Positions 48,772 through 57,222 of a DNA stretch of 64,000 bases are shown here, piece by piece; within the stretch, counting starts at the first letter, position 1; each line of letters begins with the position of its first letter. Source of the DNA: Hydrogenophaga sp. Its GTDB lineage: Bacteria; Pseudomonadota; Gammaproteobacteria; Burkholderiales; Burkholderiaceae_C. The position numbers were made by a program, and so were the translations under genes. The notes under the pieces were generated by a model. That model had not been told where the DNA came from. It was given only the letters and a program-made list of their open reading frames with translations, and made no database searches. The stretch is taken from contig JAGKSX010000083.1 of assembly GCA_018993155.1 (NCBI GenBank), positions 1 to 64,000 of the forward strand. The letters run 5' to 3'.

Positions 48772-50325
48772 ATGACGACCACCATCCGCCAGGCCGACCT
48801 CATCGAATCCATCGCGGCCGCGCTGCAGTACATCAGCTACTACCACCCCGCCGACTACATCGCCCACCTGGCCCGCGCCTACCAGCGCGAGCAGAGCCCG
48901 GCGGCCAAGGACGCGATCGCGCAGATCCTCACCAACAGCAAGATGAGCGCCACCGGCCAGCGCCCGATCTGCCAGGACACCGGCATCGTCAACGTGTTCC
49001 TCAAGGTCGGCATGAACGTGCGCTGGGAAGGCTTCACCGGCGGCCTGGAAGACGCCATCAACGAAGGCGTGCGCCGCGGCTACAACCACCCCGACAACAC
49101 GCTGCGCGCCTCCGTCGTGGCCGACCCGCAGTTCGCCCGCAAGAACACCAAGGACAACACGCCCGCCGTGATCGTCACCGAGCTGGTGCCCGGCGACACC
49201 GTGGAAGTGACCGTGGCCGCCAAGGGCGGCGGCAGCGAGAACAAGAGCAAGATGATCATGCTCAACCCCGGTGACTCGGTGGTCGACTGGGTGCTCAAGA
49301 CCGTGCCCACCATGGGCGCGGGCTGGTGCCCGCCGGGCATGCTGGGCATCGGCATCGGCGGCACGGCCGAGAAGGCGGTGCTGATGGCCAAGGAAAGCCT
49401 GATGGACGACATCGACATGTACGAACTGCAGGCCAAGTCGGCCAAGGGCGAGAAGCTCGACCAGGTCGAGGAACTGCGCCTGGAGCTGTACGAGAAGGTC
49501 AACGCCCTGGGCATCGGCGCGCAAGGCCTGGGCGGCCTGACCACCGTGCTCGACGTCAAGATCAAGATGTACCCCACGCACGCCGCCAGCAAGCCCGTGG
49601 CCATGATCCCCAACTGCGCGGCCACGCGCCACGCGCACTTCGTGATGGACGGCAGCGGCCCGGTCTACCTGGACGCGCCGAGCCTGGACCTCTGGCCCAA
49701 TGTGAACTGGGTGCCCGACACGCAGAAGAGCAAGCGCGTCGACCTGAACACGCTGACCAAGGAAGAGGTCGCCAGCTGGAAGCCCGGCGACACCCTGCTG
49801 CTCAACGGCAAGATGCTCACGGGCCGCGACGCGGCGCACAAGCGCATCAAGGACATGCTGGCCAAGGGAGAGAAACTGCCGGTGGACTTCACCAACCGCG
49901 TGATCTATTACGTGGGCCCGGTCGACCCGGTGCGCGACGAGGCCGTGGGCCCGGCCGGCCCCACCACGGCCACCCGCATGGACGGCTTCACCGAAATGAT
50001 GCTGGCCGAGACCGGCCTGATCGCGATGATCGGCAAGTCCGAGCGCGGCCCGGTCGCCATCGAGGCCATCAAGAAGCACCAGAGCGCCTACCTCATGGCC
50101 GTGGGCGGCGCGGCCTACCTGGTCTCCAAGGCCATCAAGACCGCGAAGGTGCTGGGCTTTGCCGACCTGGGCATGGAGGCCATCTACGAATTCGACGTGG
50201 TCGACATGCCCGTGACGGTGGCCGTGGACGCGGGCGGCACCAGCGCGCACATCACCGGCCCGGCGGAGTGGCAGAAGCGCATCGCCACCGGCGAGTTCAA
50301 GGGCATCGAGGTCGCCGCCGCTTGA
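48772..50325 (+). CDS. fumA: Fumarate hydratase, class I (iron-sulfur)
   Basis: A 517-residue class I fumarase with an alpha N-terminal domain and beta C-terminal domain in one chain. Cluster-binding cysteine regions CQDTG and GWGCPP-like GAGWCPPG are visible, as is [10 protein letters not shown]. It is oxygen-labile, so cells with both classes can keep the step running in different oxygen or iron conditions. The stop codon overlaps the murI start (TTGA). Confidence 0.95.
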   Translation: MTTTIRQADLIESIAAALQYISYYHPADYIAHLARAYQREQSPAAKDAIAQILTNSKMSATGQRPICQDTGIVNVFLKVGMNVRWEGFTGGLEDAINEGVRRGYNHPDNTLRASVVADPQFARKNTKDNTPAVIVTELVPGDTVEVTVAAKGGGSENKSKMIMLNPGDSVVDWVLKTVPTMGAGWCPPGMLGIGIGGTAEKAVLMAKESLMDDIDMYELQAKSAKGEKLDQVEELRLELYEKVNALGIGAQGLGGLTTVLDVKIKMYPTHAASKPVAMIPNCAATRHAHFVMDGSGPVYLDAPSLDLWPNVNWVPDTQKSKRVDLNTLTKEEVASWKPGDTLLLNGKMLTGRDAAHKRIKDMLAKGEKLPVDFTNRVIYYVGPVDPVRDEAVGPAGPTTATRMDGFTEMMLAETGLIAMIGKSERGPVAIEAIKKHQSAYLMAVGGAAYLVSKAIKTAKVLGFADLGMEAIYEFDVVDMPVTVAVDAGGTSAHITGPAEWQKRIATGEFKGIEVAAA

Positions 50326-51122
50326 AAACCGTCGGGGTGTTCGACAGCGGGGTCGGCGGCCTGAGCGTGCTGCGGGCCCTGCTCGCCGAGCTGCCGGGCA
50401 CGCGCTTCGTCTACGCCGCCGACAGTGCGCACGCGCCCTACGGCGAGCGCACGGCGCAGGACGTGTCGGCGCGCACGCACCGCATCACCGCCCAGCTGCG
50501 CGAGCAGCACGGCATCGACGCCCTGGTGGTGGCCTGCAACACCGCCACGGCACACGCCATCGACGACCTGCGCAAGGCCTACCCCGACATGCCCATCGTG
50601 GGCGTGGAACCCGCCCTCAAGCCCGCCGCCGCCCTGAGCCGCAGCGGTGGCATCGGCGTGCTGGCCACGCGCGGCACGCTCGAGAGCGCGCGCTTCGCCC
50701 AGTTGCGCGACCGGCTGATCGCCGCGGCGCCCCGTCCGCTGCGGTTCATCAGCCAGCCCTGCGACGGCCTGGCGGCGGCCATCGAGCGGCACGAGCTGCC
50801 CACCATCGAGACCTTGAGCACGCGCTATGTGAAAGAACTGCTGCAAGGCCCCCAAGGCGACCACCCCATCGACACCCTGGTGCTTGGCTGCACGCACTAC
50901 CCGTTCGCCGCCGAGCTGCTGGGCCGCCTGTGCGGCCCCGATGTGACGCTGGTGGACACGGGCGCGCCCGTCGCGCGCCGCACCCGCGACGTGCTGGGCC
51001 TGCCTCTGCTCCCGGGCGCGCCCGCTGTGCCGCCCTTGCTGCTGTCCAGCGGCGACCCCCCGGCCCTGGCCCAGGCCGCCCGGCGCTGGCTGGGTCTCGC
51101 GGTCGAAGCGGGAAGTCTCTAA
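50322..51122 (+). CDS. murI: Glutamate racemase
   Basis: A 266-residue racemase making D-glutamate for peptidoglycan. The two catalytic cysteines are in ACNTATA and LGCTHYPF, and the N-terminus VGVFDSGVGGLSVLRAL is diagnostic. The start is TTG at 50322, overlapping the fumA stop (TTGA), so the two are translationally coupled. The 3' end overlaps the convergent MFS gene by four bases. Confidence 0.95.
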   Translation: MKTVGVFDSGVGGLSVLRALLAELPGTRFVYAADSAHAPYGERTAQDVSARTHRITAQLREQHGIDALVVACNTATAHAIDDLRKAYPDMPIVGVEPALKPAAALSRSGGIGVLATRGTLESARFAQLRDRLIAAAPRPLRFISQPCDGLAAAIERHELPTIETLSTRYVKELLQGPQGDHPIDTLVLGCTHYPFAAELLGRLCGPDVTLVDTGAPVARRTRDVLGLPLLPGAPAVPPLLLSSGDPPALAQAARRWLGLAVEAGSL

Positions 51123-52420
51123 GGCGCCTGCAACGCGGCCTCGCGCCCGCGCTGCATGTTCACCGGCATCAGCAAGGCCAGGCCGGCCACGAACAGCACG
51201 GCCGTGAAGCCGATCGCCAGGCGCTGGTTGCCCCCGGTCATCCAGGTGATGGCGCCGTAGCTCAGCGGGCCGATGATGCTGGCCACCCGCGTGGCGAAGG
51301 TCCACAGGCCGAAGAACTCGGCCAGTTGCGCCGGCGGCGCCAGCATGCCGGCCATGGCACGGCCGGAAGACTGGCTCGCGCCCATGCACACGCCCGCAAT
51401 GGCCGCCGCGTACCAGAAGCCGCCCTTGGTGGTGGTGAGCGCCGCGATGATGCAGGTCGCCACCCAGCCCACCAGCGTGATGCCCAGCGCCAGCTTGTGG
51501 CCCAGGCGGTCCTGCCAGTAGCCGAAGGCCAGAGCCCCGAGCGCGGCCGCGATGTTGAGCACGAAGATCAGCACCATGGTCTCCTGCTGCACGAAGCCGA
51601 TCACCTGCTCCGCGTAGATCGCCGCCAGGGTGATGGCCACCGCCACGCCGCCCTGGTAGGCCGCCACGCACGCCAGCAGCCACATGAAATCCCGGTAGCG
51701 GCGCGCCTGCTGGAAGGTGCGGTGCAGCTGACGCAGCGATTCGCGCCCCCCCGCCGCACCGGCTGGCCCGGTCTGCGGCTGGGCGCGCTCGCGCAGCAAA
51801 CCCAGCGTGAACAGGGCCGCCACCGCAAACACCGACGCCGTGATCCCCATCGTCACCGGCACGAACTGCTCGGCTTTCTGGCCCTGCGCCTGGGCCCACA
51901 GCACATAGCCCAGGCTCAGCCCCAGCGCCAGCATGCCGCCCACGTAGCCCAGGCTCCAGCCCCAGCCGCTCACCCGCCCCATGGCCGCCGGTTTGGCCAG
52001 CTCGGGCAGGAACGCGGCAATGAGCGACTCGCCCCAGGCAAAGAACACGTTGGACACGACGATGAGCACCATGCCCAGCACCACCGCCCCCGGCCCCACC
52101 AGACCCAGCGCGGCCGTGGCCAGCACACAGCCCAGCGTGGTCATCATGAGCAAGCGCTTCTTGGCGGCGTGGCGGTCCGCCCACGCGCCCATGGCGGGGA
52201 TGGTGAACATCACGATCAGGTGCGAAATGCTGAGCGCCAGCGTCCAGGCGAAAGTCGCCCATTCGGCGCCGCCGGCCACCGCCCCCACGAAATAGGCCGC
52301 GAACACCGCGGTGATCACCACCGTGGTGTAGCCGGAGTTCGCGAAGTCGAACATCGCCCAGCCGAACACCTCGCGCTTGCGCACGCCGGGGTTCAGGGCA
52401 TCGGTGGAGAAGAAGGCCAT
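51119..52420 (-). CDS. MFS transporter (UMF1-type)
   Basis: A 433-residue transporter of about 12 helices. The N-terminus REVFGWAMFDFANSGYTTVVITAVF is the pattern of the UMF1 / YxiO-like branch of the major facilitator superfamily; the loop motif MGAWADRHAAKKRLL is conserved. Substrate unknown. Confidence 0.9.
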   Translation of the reverse strand: MAFFSTDALNPGVRKREVFGWAMFDFANSGYTTVVITAVFAAYFVGAVAGGAEWATFAWTLALSISHLIVMFTIPAMGAWADRHAAKKRLLMMTTLGCVLATAALGLVGPGAVVLGMVLIVVSNVFFAWGESLIAAFLPELAKPAAMGRVSGWGWSLGYVGGMLALGLSLGYVLWAQAQGQKAEQFVPVTMGITASVFAVAALFTLGLLRERAQPQTGPAGAAGGRESLRQLHRTFQQARRYRDFMWLLACVAAYQGGVAVAITLAAIYAEQVIGFVQQETMVLIFVLNIAAALGALAFGYWQDRLGHKLALGITLVGWVATCIIAALTTTKGGFWYAAAIAGVCMGASQSSGRAMAGMLAPPAQLAEFFGLWTFATRVASIIGPLSYGAITWMTGGNQRLAIGFTAVLFVAGLALLMPVNMQRGREAALQAP

Positions 52421-52482
52421 GAAGACTCCAGAGGGCGAGACTCAGCTGCTCGCGCTGAGCCGGAGTCTAGTGGACCGGGAGG

Positions 52483-53103
52483 TCAGTGCAGGTGGCGCGG
52501 CTTGCGCGGGCCACCGTGCGACGGGCCGCCATGGCCGCGCGGCGGCTTGCCCAGCTGCATCGAATTCACCAGCGACTCGAAGCGCTGGTTGAAGAGCTTG
52601 TCGATCGCGCCCACGACATCGCCCAGCTCGGCCTGGTCGAAGTGGCGTTCCATGACGTGCAGCACGTCCTGCACCAGCAGGTCGCGCTGCACCTGCATGA
52701 TGGCGGCCGGCGTGGGGCCCACGAAGCACATCAGGAAGTCGTCGCGCGCTTCCTCGTCGGGCGCACCTTCTTCTTCGTCGTACTCGGCGTCGTAGAACGA
52801 CACTTCCAGCGGTGCCCCGGCAGACGCGATGTCGTTCAGGCCCATGCAGGCCTCTTCGATCGCCTGGCGGAAATCCTCGTCGCCCGGCACCGTCCAGCAG
52901 ATCTGCAGCACGTGGGCCTCGGCGTCGAAACGGATGCCCGGCTCGTCTTCGTAGCTGCTCTCCGCCGCCGCTGCCAGCGAACGGGCGCCTGCGTACTGCC
53001 ACAAGGGTTTGAGCGCATCCTGAATCTGGCCGTAGGCCACATCCTCGCGCAACGGCACGTCGCCGTGCACGTGGATCTCGAAGGGCGCGTTGTATCGGGT
53101 CAT
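52483..53103 (-). CDS. Conserved hypothetical protein (Burkholderiales)
   Basis: A 206-residue soluble protein with an acidic middle (EYDEEEGAPDEEARDD, about residues 118-133) and a basic Gly/His/Pro-rich tail. No catalytic motif is recognised. It resembles conserved hypotheticals of Burkholderiales. It is the last chromosomal gene before the element junction. Confidence 0.75.
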   Translation of the reverse strand: MTRYNAPFEIHVHGDVPLREDVAYGQIQDALKPLWQYAGARSLAAAAESSYEDEPGIRFDAEAHVLQICWTVPGDEDFRQAIEEACMGLNDIASAGAPLEVSFYDAEYDEEEGAPDEEARDDFLMCFVGPTPAAIMQVQRDLLVQDVLHVMERHFDQAELGDVVGAIDKLFNQRFESLVNSMQLGKPPRGHGGPSHGGPRKPRHLH

Positions 53104-53145
53104 GGAAAACTCACTGTAGCGGCGAAACCGCAAAAAACCTAGAGG

Positions 53146-53198
53146 TGGTGCCTCGAAGCGGACTCGAACCGCTAAGTCTCGCGACGGGGGATTTTAAG
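53146..53198 (-). tRNA. 3' half of tRNA-Leu(UAA): left attachment site of an integrative element
   Basis: Read on the minus strand: the sequence CTTAAAATCCCC of the anticodon loop and 3' stem, a class II variable arm (GTC-GCGA-GAC), a T-arm AGCGG-TTCGAGT-CCGCT, the acceptor 3' strand TCGAGGC, discriminator A and CCA. There is no 5' half: at the anticodon loop (near 53198) the sequence changes and no GGGGA stem, D-arm or acceptor 5' strand follows. This fits integration by recombination inside the tRNA gene, with the intact copy rebuilt at the other end of the element. Confidence 0.82.
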
Positions 53199-53374
53199 CC
53201 TGAGCATGGCATCCGCACCGGACTAAGGATGGGCTTGGATGAGGCTTGCTGCAGCAGGTTTTCCCCGAGGCCAGTGCCTTCGATCATATCCCGGTGCGCG
53301 ATGCAAACCGCCCCGGTTCCCCTCCGCCTGGCTCCTAGCCGGCCCCTGGAATCGGGGCCTTTCAGGAGCACCTC

Positions 53375-54574
53375 ATGGCGAAGGTCAAACTCACCAAGTC
53401 CGTCGTTGACACATCGCAGGCTCAAACCTGCGACGTGGAACTCCGGGATACGCTCGTTCCGGGCTTCTTGTGCAAGATTACACCAACGGGCCGCAAGGTC
53501 TTCATGGTTCAGTACCGCACGAACTCCGGCGTGCGGCGCAAGCCGGCAATCGGCCAGTTCGGCGAACTGACGGTCGAACAGGCGCGATTGCTTGCGCAAG
53601 ACTGGCTGGCCGAAGTCCGGCGCGGGGGCGATCCCGGACTCGACAAGGCCGAATCCCGCAAGGCGCCGACGGTCAAGGAGCTGTGCGGCCGGTTCATGGA
53701 CGACCACTCCAAGCCGCACAACAAGCCCAGCACACAGGCCGGCTACCAGTACCAGATCGACAGCTTCGTCATCCCGGCCTTCGGCAGCAAGAAGGTTCAC
53801 GAGGTCACACGCCACGACATCACCGCGCTGATGAAGCGCATGGAGAAGTCGCCCACCCAGGCTAACCGGGTGCTGTCGCTCGTCCGCAAGATGTTCAACC
53901 TGGCCGAGCTGTGGGGCTACCGGCCCGATGGCTCCAACCCGTGCCGCCACGTCCCCAAGTACCCGGAAAAGGGTTCGACCCGGCTCATCACCGACGACCA
54001 GATGACCAAGCTGTTCACCTATCTGGAGAAGGCCGAGGCCGAAGGCTTGGAGCATCCCACCCACCTGCTGGCAGTCCGGCTGCAATTCGAGTTCGCCGCA
54101 CGCATGTCGGAAGTCCTGCTCTTGCAGTGGGATTGGCTCGACCTACCCAACGGCCGGGTGGTCTGGCCGGACAGCAAGACCGGCGATATGTCCAAGCCCT
54201 TGAGTGAGGAAGCCCGCCGGCGGCTGACCAATGCTCCTCGCTACGGCGATTCGCCCTATGTCTGCCCGGCGATCCTCGACCACAGCAAGCCCCTCAGCAC
54301 CCACACCTACTATCAGGCGTGGCGGCGCATCCTTGACCGTGCCGGTGTGCCGAAGGTCGGCACTCACGGTATCCGCCACCGCTCGGCGACCGACATTGCC
54401 AATTCGGGCGTTCCCCTAAAGGTCGGCATGGCGCTGACAGCGCACAAGACCGCGGCGATGTTCATGCGCTACGTCCATACCGAGGACGATCCGGTGCGGC
54501 AAGCGGCCGAACTAGTGGCGGCCCGGCGCAAGACGATCACGGGTGCGCAACGCCAGGCGGAGGTCGAAGCATGA
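53375..54574 (+). CDS. int: Tyrosine-recombinase integrase
   Basis: The 399-residue integrase has an N-terminal arm-binding domain (about residues 1-85), a core-binding domain and a catalytic domain with the full set: Arg in FAARMSEVLLLQW, Lys in DSKTGDMSKP, HGIRHR, a late His in TAHKTA and the nucleophile Tyr in FMRYVH. It is of the P4-like type. It begins about 176 bases inside the tRNA fragment and reads into the element. It probably recombines the tRNA-Leu anticodon loop. Confidence 0.95.
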   Translation: MAKVKLTKSVVDTSQAQTCDVELRDTLVPGFLCKITPTGRKVFMVQYRTNSGVRRKPAIGQFGELTVEQARLLAQDWLAEVRRGGDPGLDKAESRKAPTVKELCGRFMDDHSKPHNKPSTQAGYQYQIDSFVIPAFGSKKVHEVTRHDITALMKRMEKSPTQANRVLSLVRKMFNLAELWGYRPDGSNPCRHVPKYPEKGSTRLITDDQMTKLFTYLEKAEAEGLEHPTHLLAVRLQFEFAARMSEVLLLQWDWLDLPNGRVVWPDSKTGDMSKPLSEEARRRLTNAPRYGDSPYVCPAILDHSKPLSTHTYYQAWRRILDRAGVPKVGTHGIRHRSATDIANSGVPLKVGMALTAHKTAAMFMRYVHTEDDPVRQAAELVAARRKTITGAQRQAEVEA

Positions 54575-54596
54575 GAAGGAGGCCCACCCGGGAAAT

Positions 54597-54613
54597 CCGA
54601 GACAGTGTCTCGG
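54597..54613. promoter_or_regulatory. Palindrome upstream of the toxin-antitoxin operon
   Basis: CCGAGACA-G-TGTCTCGG is a perfect inverted repeat 62 bases before the toxin start. A second one, TTCGT-CTATAA-ACGAA, is at 54653-54668, 7 bases before it. These are candidate operators for the antitoxin or toxin-antitoxin complex. Confidence 0.5.
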
Positions 54614-54675
54614 AAATGTGGACGCGGGCTCGCCCCTTCTCCTTGACTTCCATTCGTCTATAAACGAAAATAACA

Positions 54676-55005
54676 ATGTACCGAATCGAGCACTACCTCT
54701 CGGCCGACGTACAGAAGGATCTCTACACCGACTGGCTGCGGCGCTTGCGTGATGCACAAGCCAAGGTGGCGGTCATCCGCCGCGTGGCCCGTATCGAGCA
54801 AGGCAACTTCGGCGACCACAAGTTTTGCCGAGATGGCGTGTGGGAGCTGCGCATCGACGCGGGGCCTGGCTATCGGGTTTATTACGGCCTAGCGGGGCAA
54901 CGGTTGGTGCTGCTGCTGTGTGGTGGCGACAAGCGCACCCAGGATGCGGACATTGACCGGGCGGTGGGCTATTGGCAGGACTGGCAACGGAGAATCGACG
55001 AATGA
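54676..55005 (+). CDS. RelE/ParE-family addiction toxin (HigB-like)
   Basis: A 109-residue type II toxin with the fold pattern of addiction-module killer proteins: FGDHKFCRDGVWELRIDAGPGYRVYY and LLLCGGDKRTQDADI. In this family the toxin is a ribosome-dependent mRNA interferase or related inhibitor; the exact activity is not evident. The stop overlaps the antitoxin ATG (ATGA). Confidence 0.88.
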   Translation: MYRIEHYLSADVQKDLYTDWLRRLRDAQAKVAVIRRVARIEQGNFGDHKFCRDGVWELRIDAGPGYRVYYGLAGQRLVLLLCGGDKRTQDADIDRAVGYWQDWQRRIDE

Positions 55006-55319
55006 GAGGCAAATCCCATGACGAGGCGATGGCCGAGCTGTACCGCAACGATCCGGCGCTCGCACTTGAAGTCATCAACAACATCCTGGCCGATGGCGAC
55101 CAAGCCGAACTGATGACCGTGCTGCGCCAGCTTGCGCAGACAGTCGGCGGCGTGCAGGCGGTGGCCGAACAGGCTCACCTTAACCCGACGCAGCTTTACC
55201 GCACGTTGTCGCCGAAGGGCAATCCCGCCCTGAACAGCTTGACCGCCATCCTCAAGACGATGGGCCTACGCTTGGCTGTGCAGCCGCTGGCTTCTGCGCC
55301 CTCGGCGCACGCGGCTTGA
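55002..55319 (+). CDS. Antitoxin of the RelE/ParE-type pair
   Basis: A 105-residue protein matching the addiction-module antidote family: a helix-turn-helix of Xre/Cro type near residues 48-85 (VGGVQAVAEQAHLNPTQLYR) and an acidic N-terminus. It is coupled to the toxin by an ATGA overlap, with the toxin gene first, as in HigBA systems. It probably represses the operon through the upstream palindromes. Confidence 0.87.
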   Translation: MRGKSHDEAMAELYRNDPALALEVINNILADGDQAELMTVLRQLAQTVGGVQAVAEQAHLNPTQLYRTLSPKGNPALNSLTAILKTMGLRLAVQPLASAPSAHAA

Positions 55320-55325
55320 TGTTCG

Positions 55326-56267
55326 ATGCCTATGGCAAGCATCGTTCATCCGATTCACTTTGAAGACTACAGCGGCGTTCAATTTGAGCGCCTTGCTTTT
55401 GCTTATCACGTTCGTACCGGCTGGCGCGACCTGATCTGGCACGGCCAATCGGGTAGCGACCAGGGACGAGACATCTTCGGAATCGAGGAGTTTGACGATC
55501 GACCTTCGCGCAAGACGATTATCCAGTGCGCTAATCGTGACATGCTGACCCTGGCGAAAGCCCGAACCGATATGGAGAAGGCTGTCGAGGCTACTGGCGG
55601 TACGCCAGATGCTTTCAAATTCATCTGTCGTGGTGCAGTCTCTGACGCCAGCAGAACACGGATCAGCGATAGCGCTGCTGCACTTGGCGTAGCGCATGTG
55701 ACGATCTGGTCGAGCGTCGAGTTCGAGGAGAACCTGCGTTTGCGTGGCGAATACCTCTTGCACCGCTTCGTCCAGGGAGTCGAGTTCCCCGAAGCCGAAG
55801 CTGAGATCCGAAAATTCGTTGATGACTTCCCTGGCTTATCCGACGCCGAGGCGCTGGGTTTGATGGCTGCCGTATTCGACCGGCCTGCTTTTCGCACACC
55901 TTTTCAACAGGAAAGTTCGCTACCCGCCTTCCAGCAAGCTGTTGAGGACACCATTCGAGCACTCAACACCGGAGCGTGGAGAACACGTGAAGGCACCGAA
56001 ATTCGGCGCATTCCATCGATCCATCACATCAGAGATCAGCGTGTTCGCAAGGTGCTGGCCCAGGTTGTGCGTCAAGTCGATGAACTGCGCCGCATCTTCG
56101 TCTCTCGCCTCCGAGAAGGCGAGATCCGGCATTGTGAATGCGGCAAGGCGGACTGCCCCACCTACATGCTCAGTTCTCGTGTAGCGGACGAACTGGATTG
56201 CGCCCGTGACCGCATCCTCGCTACCTTTCGCTCGGTGCATGCACCGTTCGATGTTGTCGTCCGCTAA
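55326..56267 (+). CDS. Mrr-like restriction-endonuclease-fold protein
   Basis: A 313-residue protein that resembles PD-(D/E)xK nucleases in its first 90 residues: an early acidic residue (FEDYSGVQFERL), the loop GSDQGRDI (Asp45, Asp49) and the core strand IIQCAN (Gln67). The last catalytic lysine of the QxK motif appears to be Asn70, so activity is doubtful or uses another residue. The remaining part is helical, with a C-terminal CECGKADCP cysteine cluster. Position between the toxin-antitoxin and HEPN genes suggests a defence role. Function not established. Confidence 0.55.
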   Translation: MPMASIVHPIHFEDYSGVQFERLAFAYHVRTGWRDLIWHGQSGSDQGRDIFGIEEFDDRPSRKTIIQCANRDMLTLAKARTDMEKAVEATGGTPDAFKFICRGAVSDASRTRISDSAAALGVAHVTIWSSVEFEENLRLRGEYLLHRFVQGVEFPEAEAEIRKFVDDFPGLSDAEALGLMAAVFDRPAFRTPFQQESSLPAFQQAVEDTIRALNTGAWRTREGTEIRRIPSIHHIRDQRVRKVLAQVVRQVDELRRIFVSRLREGEIRHCECGKADCPTYMLSSRVADELDCARDRILATFRSVHAPFDVVVR

Positions 56268-56284
56268 ACGCGGAGAGGTCGGCA

Positions 56285-57103
56285 ATGGCGGCGCAAATTG
56301 ACCTGTTCAGTTCTCAGCATCTTGAAGCTGCCTGCCGTGTGCTTGCAGACACCGAGCGCGGCTTGAGTGGCACACAGATTGGGAGGCTGCTGCAAGAGAT
56401 GGAAGTGATCGACCCATCGCCGGGCATGACGAAGTGGAAGCGGTTGTTCAACGCGCTCGCCGAGTTGCAGAACAAGCATCAGCGAGGCAACCATCTGATT
56501 ATGTTCATCAACCGCGCAATGAACCCGGTGAACTACGTGCGCGATCCTGGAACATTTGCTTGGCTGCGGGATGAACTCAATGTCGTGCTGGCGTTCTCTG
56601 GCTTCTATGTTCGCGACGATGGCAAGGTGGGATATGCCGACAAGGCGACGACGTTGGATGCAGCCCGCGCACGCGCTGGACGTCTCAAGGCGGCGCTGGA
56701 AAGCAGAGTCGTCCATGCGGAGGTCTTGAATTACTGCCGAGCCGAGCTGTTGGACGAGAACTATTTTCATGCGGTCTTCGAGGCGAGCAAGGGTGTCGCC
56801 GAGCGAATTCGCATACTGTCGGGGTTGACCGGCGATGGTGCCGACTTGGTGAACAAGGCGTTCGCGGGTCAGCAGCCAATCTTGGTCTTGGGACCACTGA
56901 GCACCGAGTCCGAAAAGAGCGAGCAGAGAGGATTTGCGAACTTGCTAATCGGTCTGTTCGGCGCCGTGCGCAATCCCTTGGCCCATGCCCCGAAGACGAA
57001 TTGGCCTATGTCTGAGCAGGATGCGCTCGACATCTTGACGCTGGTTTCACTGATCCATAGAAAACTGGATGGCGTGCAGAAAGCGGCAGTGTCCTTTTCG
57101 TAG
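56285..57103 (+). CDS. TIGR02391/Ymh-family HEPN-domain protein
   Basis: A 272-residue protein. The C-terminal half matches the TIGR02391 (Ymh) pattern: NYFHAVFEASKGVAERIRI near 159, then a late R229-N-P-L-A-H234, the Rx4H signature of HEPN ribonucleases. It starts 17 bases after the Mrr-like gene, so they are probably co-transcribed. Proteins with this domain occur in defence islands, often as toxins; the RNA target is unknown. Confidence 0.7.
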   Translation: MAAQIDLFSSQHLEAACRVLADTERGLSGTQIGRLLQEMEVIDPSPGMTKWKRLFNALAELQNKHQRGNHLIMFINRAMNPVNYVRDPGTFAWLRDELNVVLAFSGFYVRDDGKVGYADKATTLDAARARAGRLKAALESRVVHAEVLNYCRAELLDENYFHAVFEASKGVAERIRILSGLTGDGADLVNKAFAGQQPILVLGPLSTESEKSEQRGFANLLIGLFGAVRNPLAHAPKTNWPMSEQDALDILTLVSLIHRKLDGVQKAAVSFS

Positions 57104-57125
57104 GCGTCGCAACGCCGTCCTGATC

Positions 57126-57151
57126 GATTGTTGTATCGTGATACGACAATC
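57126..57151. promoter_or_regulatory. 26-bp near-perfect palindrome upstream of the ATPase gene
   Basis: GATTGT-T-GTATC-GT-GATAC-G-ACAATC: eleven of the thirteen mirror positions pair across the whole site. It lies 71 bases before the ATPase ATG, where a repressor operator would be expected. No regulator gene is in the immediate cluster; a binding protein encoded elsewhere on the element is assumed. Confidence 0.6.
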
Positions 57152-57222
57152 ACCTGCCTCCTCTGAATAGACCGTCCCAGCCTGTTGAACGAGATTCAAA
57201 TGGCTTAAAACAAGGAATCTTC

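Noticed and set aside
53146..53260. A complete tRNA gene next to the integrase
   Set aside because: Only the 3' half folds; the anticodon 5' stem, D-arm and 5' acceptor strand are absent after 53198.
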